Assembly (NCBI GenBank): GCA_900542935.1
Contig: UQPN01000020.1
Location: forward strand, 1 to 39,488
Source of the DNA: an uncultured Eubacteriales bacterium
Lineage (GTDB): Bacteria; Bacillota; Clostridia; Christensenellales; Borkfalkiaceae
Length of the DNA stretch: 39,488 nt
Reading direction: 5' to 3'
Shown here: positions 1-7,406 of the stretch, one piece after another
Layout: each line of letters opens with the position of its first letter
Numbering within the stretch: position 1 is the first letter of the stretch
The notes under the pieces: model-generated
Told to the model about the DNA's origin: nothing
Databases searched by the model: none
The model's input: only the letters and a program-made list of their open reading frames with translations
Position numbers and translations under genes: made by a program

Positions 1-73
1 AAATTTGTTATTTGATTTTTTATTTCAAACATTTGTAATTACCTTCCCGGCAAATTTTACAAAGCAAAACCGA

Positions 74-102
74 TTGACAAACTCCGAAAAATATATTATA
101 GT
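74..102 (+). promoter_or_regulatory. Sigma-A-type promoter of the small element gene
   Basis: A consensus -35 box TTGACA at 74-79 and a -10 box TATAGT at 97-102 are separated by exactly 17 bases. They lie 34 bases upstream of the start codon at 137, which is preceded by a CGGAGGAA ribosome site. The promoter probably drives the small genes ahead of the recombinase and possibly the recombinase itself, since no terminator is visible before it. Confidence 0.75.
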
Positions 103-136
103 ATATATACGATAATAAAATTTTCGGAGGAAAGTT

Positions 137-361
137 ATGGTCAAACGCAAAGACGATACACCGCAAAGAATTGCTAATAGAAAATACGAAGCAAAGAACA
201 AAGAAAAACGCCGTGCGACAAACGGAAATTTTCAGACGATGATCCCGCGGGATTTGTATGACGAGATCAATGCGTTCTTGAAGGAACGCAACATAACAAA
301 AGTTGACTTTATAAAAAAAGCGTATGAAATTATGAAGTCACATAGCAGCGGAACACATTAA
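137..361 (+). CDS. Small basic protein, ribbon-helix-helix-like, of an integrative element
   Basis: This 74-aa protein has a very basic N-terminal half rich in Lys and Arg. Its C-terminal half contains IPRDLYDEINAFLKE followed by KVDFIKKAYEIM. That pattern of a short strand and two helices resembles ribbon-helix-helix DNA-binding proteins (Arc/MetJ type), which often act as small regulators on plasmids and conjugative elements. A good ribosome site precedes the ATG and a consensus promoter lies upstream. It is the first gene of an AT-rich block that ends in the serine recombinase, so a role in controlling element excision or transfer is plausible. The fold assignment comes from pattern only; the gene itself is well supported. 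Confidence 0.7.
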   Translation: MVKRKDDTPQRIANRKYEAKNKEKRRATNGNFQTMIPRDLYDEINAFLKERNITKVDFIKKAYEIMKSHSSGTH

Positions 362-586
362 GTGCTTATTACACCCGTAATGGCGGGAAAAGATAAGGAG
401 ATATTGTGTGATAGGGGTAGCCGTGTTTATCTTTCCGTTAAAAGCACGGCGGGAGAAAGAATAAAAGTTATAGTGTTACTACGGAGAGTAGTCGGTAAAT
501 TAAAAATGATAAAAAATAGTAAGACAAGGCAGAAATCCCGAGTAACGCGACCTATACGAAACACAAATAAATTTAAGGAGATTTGA
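362..586 (+). CDS. Doubtful 74-aa ORF between the RHH-like protein and the recombinase
   Basis: This frame is open from a GTG directly after the previous stop codon, and an alternative TTG start lies at about position 404 behind an AAGGAGA-like site. The translation is basic and resembles no family I know. The stop overlaps the TTG start of the next micro-ORF, which fits translational coupling. It could also be non-coding leader DNA. Codon use and composition do not separate the two possibilities. Confidence 0.25.
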   Translation: MLITPVMAGKDKEILCDRGSRVYLSVKSTAGERIKVIVLLRRVVGKLKMIKNSKTRQKSRVTRPIRNTNKFKEI

Positions 587-732
587 AACGGCAAGAAGAT
601 GTAAATAAAAGGGAAAATGAGAATCACAATGCGTTTATTGATATAATGACGCGTTTAGTGCAAAAATACGGCATAACCGTATTAGGTAAAATTGGAAACA
701 AGAAGGAGGATAAAGATGAATCGCGAAGGTAA
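583..732 (+). CDS. 49-aa micro-ORF overlapping the recombinase start
   Basis: A TTG start at 583 lies 4 bases after an AAGGAGA ribosome site and gives a 49-aa charged protein containing NAFIDIMTRLVQKYG. The TAA stop at 730-732 lies inside the recombinase gene, whose ATG is at 716, so the two overlap by 17 bases in different frames. Such an overlap suggests translational coupling. Small charged ORFs directly before large serine recombinases are common in Clostridia elements. Here it could be a recombination directionality factor or only a leader that tunes recombinase translation. Function unknown. Confidence 0.5.
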   Translation: MKRQEDVNKRENENHNAFIDIMTRLVQKYGITVLGKIGNKKEDKDESRR

Positions 733-2392
733 AAGATGCTTATTATATTCACGTGTAAGTACGGAAATACAGGTTGACGGATACAGTCTAGATGCGCAAA
801 AGAATGGGCTGAAACGGTTTGCCGAAAGAGAGGAAATGACAGTTGTTGACATATATGAGGATGCGGGTAAATCAGGAAAATCAATTGAGGGGCGACCGGC
901 ATTTAAAAAATTATTGTCAGATGTGGAAAACGGACTGGATGTCGATTATGTTCTTGTATACAAACTTTCGAGATTTGGACGGAATGCCGCTGACATATTA
1001 AATTCTTTGGCTTTATTGCAAACTTATGATGTAAATTTAATCTGTATCGAAGAAGGAATTGACTCGTCTCAAACAAGTGGGAAATTATTGATTTCTGTAT
1101 TATCCGCCGTGGCAGAGATAGAGCGTGAAAATATATTGGAGCAAACGATGAACGGTCGTAGGGAAAAGGCTCGCCAAGGAAAGTGGAACGGCGGACCGCC
1201 TCCGTACGGTTATATGATTAAAGACGGCATTTTACAAATAGAAGAAGACGAGGCTAAAATCGTCAAAATGGTTTTTGAAATGTACACTACGACAAAAATC
1301 GGATATACGGGTATAGCCAAATATCTTAATTTACAAGGCATAACAAAGAAAAAGAGAAAAGAAAGCGACGTTACGATATTTAGCGGGCGATTTATACAAA
1401 TCTTATTAGACAATCCCGTTTATTGCGGTAAGATTGCATACGGAAGAAGAATGCGCGAAAAAGTAAAGGGGAAGAAAAATGAATATCGGGTTGTTGCGAA
1501 AAAAGATTTTTCTATTACTGAAGGGCAGCACGAAGCAATAGTGAGTGAAGAAATTTGGGAAAAGGCTCATTCAAAAAGAATTAATACCGGAGTTAAATTT
1601 GCATCTAAATCAGGACAGGATCGAGCGTATTTACTCACAGGCATATTGAAATGTCCGAAATGTGGAAGCAGTATGTATGCCAATAGAATAAGATGGACGA
1701 AAAAAGACGGGACAGAAAAAGAAATAATGTACTATTCTTGCAGTCGCAATAAAATGAAACGCGGCGGCTTTTGCGATTATAATGCAAACCTGAAAAAAAC
1801 AGATATAGAGCCTCTCGTTGTTGAGGTGATTAAACAACTCATACGAGATAAAGAGTTTGCAATCGGAATAAAAAAGCGGATAGGAATGAATGTCGACGTG
1901 AGTCGCATCATTAAAGAAATTGACAATTACGAGCTAAAACTAAAGGAAGTTAAGTCCAATAAAACCCGACTTGAAGAAGAACTCGACTCTTTGCCGTTAG
2001 ACATAAAGTATAGAGAAAGAAAAATCTGTGATATGACAGCGAGAATTGATTCCATGTACGATATAATTACGGAACTTGAGGAAAAAATAGAAGATGCGCA
2101 ATATAAAAAACGCGCGATTGAAGAGAAATCTTTAACATTAGAAAATATATATCGCATTTTAGAACATTTTTCAGAATTTTACGATATTATGAATGACGAA
2201 GAGCGAAAAGAACTTCTCTTGGAATTAATCAAAGAAGTACATATTTATCCCGAAGGAGAAAGTGAATATCCGCTAAAATCGATAAAATTCAACTTTCCCG
2301 TATTACAGGACGGCAAAGAGGTCGAAGAAATTTTTTTGAACAAGCAATTAAACGTCGAGACGCTGGTAGTATTGTCCCACAAAAAAACCTGA
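716..2392 (+). CDS. Large serine recombinase (site-specific integrase)
   Basis: This 558-aa integrase cuts and rejoins DNA between attachment sites to insert or excise a mobile element. The resolvase catalytic domain is at about residues 7-145, with YSRVST placing the nucleophile at Ser15 and the helix motif KLSRFGRN further on. A recombinase domain follows at about 165-285. A zinc ribbon with CPKC and two later Cys is at about 315-370, then a coiled coil at about 400-480. This is the usual order for large serine recombinases. I chose the ATG at 716 over the upstream in-frame start because AAGGAGG lies just ahead of it. The gene is AT-rich compared with the sugar genes that follow. Its last codons (VETLVVLSHKK) resemble the RlmD C-terminus, so the end of the gene is probably the attachment junction. 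It appears intact. Confidence 0.93.
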   Translation: MNREGKRCLLYSRVSTEIQVDGYSLDAQKNGLKRFAEREEMTVVDIYEDAGKSGKSIEGRPAFKKLLSDVENGLDVDYVLVYKLSRFGRNAADILNSLALLQTYDVNLICIEEGIDSSQTSGKLLISVLSAVAEIERENILEQTMNGRREKARQGKWNGGPPPYGYMIKDGILQIEEDEAKIVKMVFEMYTTTKIGYTGIAKYLNLQGITKKKRKESDVTIFSGRFIQILLDNPVYCGKIAYGRRMREKVKGKKNEYRVVAKKDFSITEGQHEAIVSEEIWEKAHSKRINTGVKFASKSGQDRAYLLTGILKCPKCGSSMYANRIRWTKKDGTEKEIMYYSCSRNKMKRGGFCDYNANLKKTDIEPLVVEVIKQLIRDKEFAIGIKKRIGMNVDVSRIIKEIDNYELKLKEVKSNKTRLEEELDSLPLDIKYRERKICDMTARIDSMYDIITELEEKIEDAQYKKRAIEEKSLTLENIYRILEHFSEFYDIMNDEERKELLLELIKEVHIYPEGESEYPLKSIKFNFPVLQDGKEVEEIFLNKQLNVETLVVLSHKKT

Positions 2393-2507
2393 TTCTCATC
2401 TTGAAGTGAAAATCGATTTTGATAATACTTCGCTTGATAAAACGGCGATTGCGGAACGAGCGGAAACAAGAAAACCGCAGGAAAAGACGACATATAAAAA
2501 CATGTAA
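2388..2507 (+). pseudogene. rlmD: Probable 3' tail of rlmD left at the element junction
   Basis: In the frame that starts within the last recombinase codons, 39 codons are open and end in TAA. They begin PDSHLEVKIDF and include IAERAE and KTTYKNM. From memory this matches the C-terminal extension of clostridial RlmD, the 23S rRNA uracil-5-methyltransferase, where a VETVVLLS-type motif is followed by a DSH segment and later by TYK. The recombinase's own last residues supply the VET-x-VVLS part in the other frame. The usual RlmD tail continues beyond TYK, so this piece is shortened. The simplest reading is an integration in rlmD, with the 5' part of that gene outside the window. Confidence 0.5.
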
Positions 2508-2508
2508 G

Positions 2509-2535
2509 GCCGAAGAGAAAATCTTCGGCTTTTTT
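2509..2535 (+). terminator. Rho-independent terminator after the recombinase/rlmD tail
   Basis: A perfect 7-bp stem GCCGAAG/CTTCGGC with a 7-base loop is followed directly by a T6 run. It ends transcription of the recombinase and of the rlmD tail. Confidence 0.85.
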
Positions 2536-2590
2536 GTTATCTGAGCAAAATATTTATTGCAAGAATGCTCGGAACTGCGAATTTTTGATT

Positions 2591-2640
2591 GTGCAAACTT
2601 TGCACTCTTGCGTGCAAACTTACGATTTTTTGTGCAAACT
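2591..2640 (+). promoter_or_regulatory. Three GTGCAAACT direct repeats, candidate operator
   Basis: The 9-base word GTGCAAACT occurs at 2591-2599, 2612-2620 and 2632-2640, so the spacing is 21 and 20 bases, about two helical turns. The array lies 44 bases upstream of the -35 box of the regulator operon. AraC-type regulators bind such phased direct repeats. The response regulator encoded just downstream has an AraC-type domain, so self-activation is a reasonable inference. Confidence 0.5.
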
Positions 2641-2683
2641 CGTACTTTGGCGATGATTATTTGCCGTTCTTTTAGATTTGCTG

Positions 2684-2712
2684 TTGATTTTTTGAATAAA
2701 ATCTGTTATAAT
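2684..2712 (+). promoter_or_regulatory. Promoter of the three-gene sugar sensor operon
   Basis: TTGATT at 2684-2689 and a perfect TATAAT at 2707-2712 are separated by 17 bases. They lie 73 bases upstream of the response regulator start. Confidence 0.7.
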
Positions 2713-2785
2713 ATTATCAATGATATGAAGGACGATGACGTCCGCTGCCGAAAAAGCGGATGTTTTCTGATTGCGGAGAGAACAG

Positions 2786-4426
2786 ATGAGCTACACATTG
2801 TTACTTGTGGATGACGAAGAAGAAATAAGAACGTCGATTGCCGAACTTGTGGATTTTAAAGCGGCGGGCTTTGAACTTGTGGGGCAGGCGAGCAACGGAT
2901 TCGAGGCGCTGGAACTGACGGAAAGATTAAGCCCCGATCTTATTTTATCGGATATAAAGATGCCGTATATGACGGGGCTTGAATTTGCCGCGGCCGTTCG
3001 CGACGTAAGGCCTTCGGCGACGATTGCGTTTCTTACCGGCTATGATGATTTCGAATACGCGAGACGCGCGCTCGAATACAACGTTGCCGGGTATTTGCTC
3101 AAACCGATCACGCCCGAAGATCTTACCGCGGAGCTTGTGAAAATCAAGGCGCGAATGGACAGAAACTTTGCGGAGTGGACGGGACACGGAGAGACGGACG
3201 ACAGAAAGGAACGTACCCGTCTTGCCGGGGAGCTTGCTTTTATGAAACTTGTGTTCGACGGCGCGGACGCGGACGCCGGAACAAGGGAAAAACTGGCGGA
3301 AGATATGGGGCTTTGTTGCGACGATCCGTCTTGCGAAATGTACGTGATGGCTACGGGGATAGGGAAAAGCACGGGCGGAAACAAAGCCGGAAATCAGGGG
3401 GAAGAGGATAACGATCGTATCGCCCGGCTCATAGACGGCGTGATGAAAAAAAGTTTTCAAGCGCAAAGCATTGCGCTTGCAGACGGGGCGATTGCTACGT
3501 TGGTCCTTGTAAAAAAAGAGGAAAAAAACGAGTATGCCGCTGCCGTGCGGGAAACGCTGGAGCTTTTTGCGAAGTATCTGAAATATAAGGCGTATTGCGG
3601 AATCAGCGCGCCGTTTACTTCTTTAAAGCATGTGCGGCGCGGGTATAAAGAGGCGAGAGTGGCGCTGGACAGTTTGCTCGGAAACGACGGAAACGAAGAA
3701 ACGGATACGACGGGCGAAATGCTTTACGCAAACGACGTGGAAAAAACGAAGAACAGCCGCGACGACGATTTTGCCGATCGATTCGGAGCGAAGCTGGAAC
3801 AACTTTTAAAAACGGGTACGGAAGAACAAATCTGCGAATATCTTGCTTTTGTTTCGGCAAAAGCGGAAGAGAAAAGAATAGATATGGGCGGACTGACGGC
3901 GAATCTGGTGATGGCCGTATACAGAGCCGCAAAATCGGTTACCGATCAGGCTCCGCCTGCCGATTTGTTTTCCGCCGGCGCGTTTGCGGAGGAATTTCGC
4001 GTTTACGGCGCAGATCGCATGAAGAACGGAATTTCAGAAGTATGCCTGAAGGCGAAAAAGTATCTGGAAGAACAGCGGAAAACTTCTGCTTCGCAGCTGA
4101 TCGACAAGGCAAAAGAAGCGATCAATTCGCGCTTTTTTGACGCGGAGCTTACTTTAAGTTCTCTTTCGGACGAGCTGTGCTGTTCCGTGCCGTATTTAAG
4201 TTCGCTCGTAAGTAAATCGTGCGGAGCGTCGTTTGTGAGCCTGCTGACAGAAAAGAGAATGGAAAAAGCGAAAGAGCTTTTGCTCGGCTCGAATATGAAA
4301 ATTTCCGAAATCTGCGAAAGATGCGGCTATCTGGATCAACACTATTTTTCGTACGGATTTAAAAAGTACTACGGCGTTTCACCCGCAAAAATGCGCGCGG
4401 CGGGCGGAGAGGATGCAGGCGAATGA
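2786..4426 (+). CDS. Response regulator with AraC-type DNA-binding domain (YesN-like)
   Basis: This 546-aa cytoplasmic transcription factor belongs to a two-component pair. The receiver domain covers about residues 3-120. It has acidic residues D9 and D10, the phosphate acceptor D56 in ILSDIKMP, the conserved Thr/Gly in FLTGYDDF and the Lys in LLKPI. A middle region of about 300 residues has no motif I recognise. Two AraC helix-turn-helix units occupy about residues 440-540, ending FKKYYGVSPAKMR. The ATG at 2786 is preferred over a TTG 15 bases earlier because GGAGAG sits at the right distance before it. The gene overlaps the kinase gene by 4 bases (ATGA). It probably activates the mgl genes downstream and may control its own promoter through the GTGCAAACT repeats. 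Confidence 0.92.
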   Translation: MSYTLLLVDDEEEIRTSIAELVDFKAAGFELVGQASNGFEALELTERLSPDLILSDIKMPYMTGLEFAAAVRDVRPSATIAFLTGYDDFEYARRALEYNVAGYLLKPITPEDLTAELVKIKARMDRNFAEWTGHGETDDRKERTRLAGELAFMKLVFDGADADAGTREKLAEDMGLCCDDPSCEMYVMATGIGKSTGGNKAGNQGEEDNDRIARLIDGVMKKSFQAQSIALADGAIATLVLVKKEEKNEYAAAVRETLELFAKYLKYKAYCGISAPFTSLKHVRRGYKEARVALDSLLGNDGNEETDTTGEMLYANDVEKTKNSRDDDFADRFGAKLEQLLKTGTEEQICEYLAFVSAKAEEKRIDMGGLTANLVMAVYRAAKSVTDQAPPADLFSAGAFAEEFRVYGADRMKNGISEVCLKAKKYLEEQRKTSASQLIDKAKEAINSRFFDAELTLSSLSDELCCSVPYLSSLVSKSCGASFVSLLTEKRMEKAKELLLGSNMKISEICERCGYLDQHYFSYGFKKYYGVSPAKMRAAGGEDAGE

Positions 4427-6147
4427 AAAAGAACGGCGAAAAAAGAATAAAGGCTGAAAAGCCCCGTAAAAAAATATCGTTTGCGGCACTCATTGCCGTC
4501 GTGATGAGCGCGCTGTCGTTTGTGATTATAGCCGCGATGGCTTCCGTACTTTCTTCGAGCTTCGGCGATTTGCTTTCGAGATCGGCGATTACGGGGGTGG
4601 AAAGCGCCGCCGAACAGATTGCGCTTTCGGTGCAGCGGCAAATCGATGAAACGATCGAAACGCTCGATATATTGAAACGGAAACTGAAAACGGACGCCGC
4701 CGCGCTCGACGTTGCCGCAAACTCCGCCCTGGAACTCGATCGCAACATAAACGCGATCATCGTTTACGATGAAGGCGGGAATATTCTCAGATATTGGTCG
4801 AAACGCGAGCTGAAAAGCACGTATTCGAAAAATCTTTCGGATTATCGCGCGCAGGCGGAAGAGGACGAGTATTATTTTTCGCCGATTCACGTGCAGAATA
4901 TTTTCGCGGGCGGGTTTCCGTGGGTGTTTACGGCTTGTTCTTCGGTGAGCGACAGCGTGTACGGAAAAGTGTGTTTTTCTGCGGATCTTACCATGCTCGC
5001 CGTTTCGGAAGCGGTGGATAATGCGAGAATCGGCGACAGGGGATATTGCTATATTACAGACGTATCCGGCGGAAACGTTTATCACCCGAGGCGTAAACTG
5101 ATTGCTTCCGGCGCGAAAACGGAAGAAACCGTTCCGCTGAACGAAGAAGGGGTGATTTACCGGGGCGATATGGCGTACACCGTATCGTTGCTGGATAAAA
5201 CGCAATGGCGACTTGTTACGGTAAGCTATCCACGGGAACTTTTATCGGTGTATTCGCAACAGAAATTTATTCTGATCGCCGTGGTGTGCGGCACTGCCGT
5301 GATTGCTTCGTGGGGAATCGCAATGGTCCTTTCCGAGCGGCTGAGCGTTTCGATTAAAGGCTTGTCGAAGGAAATGGCGGCGTTTGAAAAAGATATTTAC
5401 GGCTATCGGTATCAGCCCGAAAAAAGTTCGATTAAAGAAGTCAGCGGACTTTCGGAATCGTTCGGCGTGAACGTGAAAGTGGTGCAGGATTTGCTGAGAG
5501 AGGTGGAAACAAAGCAGCGCGAATTGCATGAAAGTCATCTGGAAATTCTGAGAAATCAAATCAATCCGCACTTTCTATACAATACGCTCGATTCCATTGT
5601 GTGGATGTGCAAAATGGGAAAAGCGGACGAAGCCGCGGAAATGACGTCTGCTCTTGCCAAATTGTTCCGCGTGGGAATTTCCCGCGGGAAAAAGCTGATA
5701 CTCGTGGCGAAGGAAGCGGAGCATGCGGAAAGTTATCTGAAAATTCAAAGCATGCGCTTTAAAAGCAAATTCGATTATACGATGGATATTTCGCCCGAGG
5801 CGCTTGCCTGCCGCTGCAATAAAATTATTTTGCAGCCGTTTATTGAAAATTCGATTAAGCACGGAATTATCGAGGGCGAGAAACTGCATATTTCGGTGAA
5901 AGGGAGAGTGTCCGAAAAAGACTTGATTTTAACCGTTGCCGACGACGGATGCGGTATGAGCGCGGAAAAATTAGAGAAAATACGCGCCGGAAATTGCGAA
6001 ACGATGGGGATAGGCATCAAAAACGTGGATCTGCGTATTAAAATGTGCTTCGGCGAAGAGTACGGCGTTTCTGTGGACAGCGTGGAGGACGAAGGCACGA
6101 CGATAACGCTTCGATTGCCGAGAACAACGGAGGAAAAACAAGAATGA
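4423..6147 (+). CDS. Sensor histidine kinase (YesM/LytS-like)
   Basis: This 574-aa membrane kinase has a first membrane segment at about residues 18-42 and an extracellular sensor region of about 240 residues. A second membrane segment at about 285-307 is followed by a HAMP-like linker. The kinase core carries INPHFLYNTLDSI with the phospho-acceptor His383, a hallmark of the His_kinase (LytS/YesM) family. The ATPase part has FIENSIKHGI and DDGCGM, and ends with a GTTITLRLP motif. The start codon overlaps the regulator's stop, and the gene itself overlaps the next lipoprotein gene. The extracellular region probably receives its signal from that binding protein, as known for the xylose sensor XylFII-LytS-YesN of Clostridium beijerinckii. 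That partnership is inferred here. Confidence 0.92.
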   Translation: MKKNGEKRIKAEKPRKKISFAALIAVVMSALSFVIIAAMASVLSSSFGDLLSRSAITGVESAAEQIALSVQRQIDETIETLDILKRKLKTDAAALDVAANSALELDRNINAIIVYDEGGNILRYWSKRELKSTYSKNLSDYRAQAEEDEYYFSPIHVQNIFAGGFPWVFTACSSVSDSVYGKVCFSADLTMLAVSEAVDNARIGDRGYCYITDVSGGNVYHPRRKLIASGAKTEETVPLNEEGVIYRGDMAYTVSLLDKTQWRLVTVSYPRELLSVYSQQKFILIAVVCGTAVIASWGIAMVLSERLSVSIKGLSKEMAAFEKDIYGYRYQPEKSSIKEVSGLSESFGVNVKVVQDLLREVETKQRELHESHLEILRNQINPHFLYNTLDSIVWMCKMGKADEAAEMTSALAKLFRVGISRGKKLILVAKEAEHAESYLKIQSMRFKSKFDYTMDISPEALACRCNKIILQPFIENSIKHGIIEGEKLHISVKGRVSEKDLILTVADDGCGMSAEKLEKIRAGNCETMGIGIKNVDLRIKMCFGEEYGVSVDSVEDEGTTITLRLPRTTEEKQE

Positions 6148-7121
6148 GCGCGGGAAGAAAATTTTGGGCGATTGTATGTTGCGGCTTGTGCATGTTTTTG
6201 CCGTGGGCGGCTTCGGGCTGTTCCGCCCGCGGCAATTTCGGCGTCGATTCCGGGATTTATCTGATTACGAAAGGCTCGGATTCTGTGTTCTGGCGTTCCG
6301 TGAAAAGCGGAGCGGACGCCGCCGCCGCGGAGTATAACGTTAAAGTAACTTTTTTAGAGCCGTCTTCGGAAGAAGCGGAAAGCGAGCAGAACGCGTATTT
6401 CGAAAAGGCGATTGCGGAAAAACCCGCAGCCGTTGCGATTTCCGCCATAAGTTATGAAGGCAGCGCCACGTATATAGACAGAATGGCGGCGGCGGGCATT
6501 CATGTGATTATGTTTGACAGCGGCAGCAAATCGGATCGCGCGGCGGCGGAGATTATGATCGATAATTTCGAGAGCGGAAGAAGCGCGTTTTTTGCGCTCA
6601 GGGAACTTACAAACGAAAAAATCGTGGCGGGGATCGTGAGTCCTTACGAACAGACGGGGAACGGGGCGGAAAGAGTGAACGGGTTTCTGAGCGCCGCGCG
6701 CGAGGACGGGAACGCGGAGATCGTAGCAACGGAAAACGTTGTATCGAACACCGCCGACGCGGCTTTGCGCGTAAAAGAAATGCTTGAAAAATTCCCCGCG
6801 ATCAACGCGATGGCGGCGTTTAACGAATGGACGACGTTAGGCGCGGGAACGGCGGTGGAAAGCACGGGGAATCAGCAAAAAATAAACGTGGTGGGATTCG
6901 ATAACAACGTTACTTCGATCGAGCATCTCGAAAAGGGCGCGCTCGACGCTTTGGTGGTGCAAAATCCTTATGCCATGGGGTATTACAGCGTGCAGAACGC
7001 CTATCTTTACGCGAGCGGAAAGTTGAAAAAGAAAAATTCGGTGAGAGTGGACACGGTGGTTGCTACGCGGGAAAATATGTACAGCGAAAAAGTGGATCGG
7101 TTGTTGTTTCCCTTTGCATAA
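6144..7121 (+). CDS. Sugar-binding lipoprotein of the sensor operon (periplasmic-binding-protein type)
   Basis: This 325-aa secreted lipoprotein has a signal peptide whose lipobox is AASGC, with Cys about residue 23. The mature part has the pattern of the Peripla_BP_4 (RbsB/LacI-like) fold, with segments such as GSDSVFWRSVKSGADAAAAE near the N-terminus and INVVGFDNN near the hinge. The ATG at 6144 is used because it is coupled to the kinase stop (ATGA) and a GGAGGAAA site precedes it. An upstream in-frame start inside the kinase gene would destroy the signal peptide. It has no transporter genes of its own within the operon, so it is probably the ligand sensor for the kinase rather than a transport protein. 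Confidence 0.85.
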   Translation: MSAGRKFWAIVCCGLCMFLPWAASGCSARGNFGVDSGIYLITKGSDSVFWRSVKSGADAAAAEYNVKVTFLEPSSEEAESEQNAYFEKAIAEKPAAVAISAISYEGSATYIDRMAAAGIHVIMFDSGSKSDRAAAEIMIDNFESGRSAFFALRELTNEKIVAGIVSPYEQTGNGAERVNGFLSAAREDGNAEIVATENVVSNTADAALRVKEMLEKFPAINAMAAFNEWTTLGAGTAVESTGNQQKINVVGFDNNVTSIEHLEKGALDALVVQNPYAMGYYSVQNAYLYASGKLKKKNSVRVDTVVATRENMYSEKVDRLLFPFA

Positions 7122-7132
7122 AACCGGCAACG

Positions 7133-7156
7133 GAAAATGCAGGTGAAAATGCAGGT
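7133..7156 (+). repeat. Perfect tandem duplication of a 12-base word
   Basis: GAAAATGCAGGT occurs twice back to back just after the lipoprotein stop codon and before a terminator hairpin. No function is evident. It may be a simple slippage duplication. Confidence 0.6.
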
Positions 7157-7162
7157 AAAAGG

Positions 7163-7189
7163 CGGCGAAAAAATTTCGCCGTTTTTTTT
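7163..7189 (+). terminator. Terminator of the sensor operon
   Basis: An 8-bp stem CGGCGAAA/TTTCGCCG with a 3-base loop is followed by T8. It separates the regulatory operon from mglB, which therefore needs its own promoter in 7190-7390. I found no convincing consensus boxes there; a TAAAAT at 7336-7341 is the best -10 candidate. Confidence 0.85.
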
Positions 7190-7406
7190 GTTTGCGAAAA
7201 AAAATCATAAAATATCGCGGATTTGTTATATTTCGAAGGAGAAATTGGAAAAAATAAGACAGAAACATTTTACAAATATTAAAAAATCGTAACAACTCGA
7301 TAAAAAAACCTATTCCATTTATTTTAAAAGTATTGTAAAATGTATTCGTAAGCGAGAAAAGCCAAATCCAAAACGGCAAAATCATCACTCGCAAGGAGGA
7401 AAGATC

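Noticed and set aside
2591..2640. Three short repeats as a possible CRISPR array
   Set aside because: Nine-base repeats with 11-12 base gaps are far too short for CRISPR, and no cas gene is near.
2557..2814. 85-aa open frame upstream of the response regulator
   Set aside because: It covers the GTGCAAACT repeats and the promoter and overlaps the real regulator start; the translation looks random.
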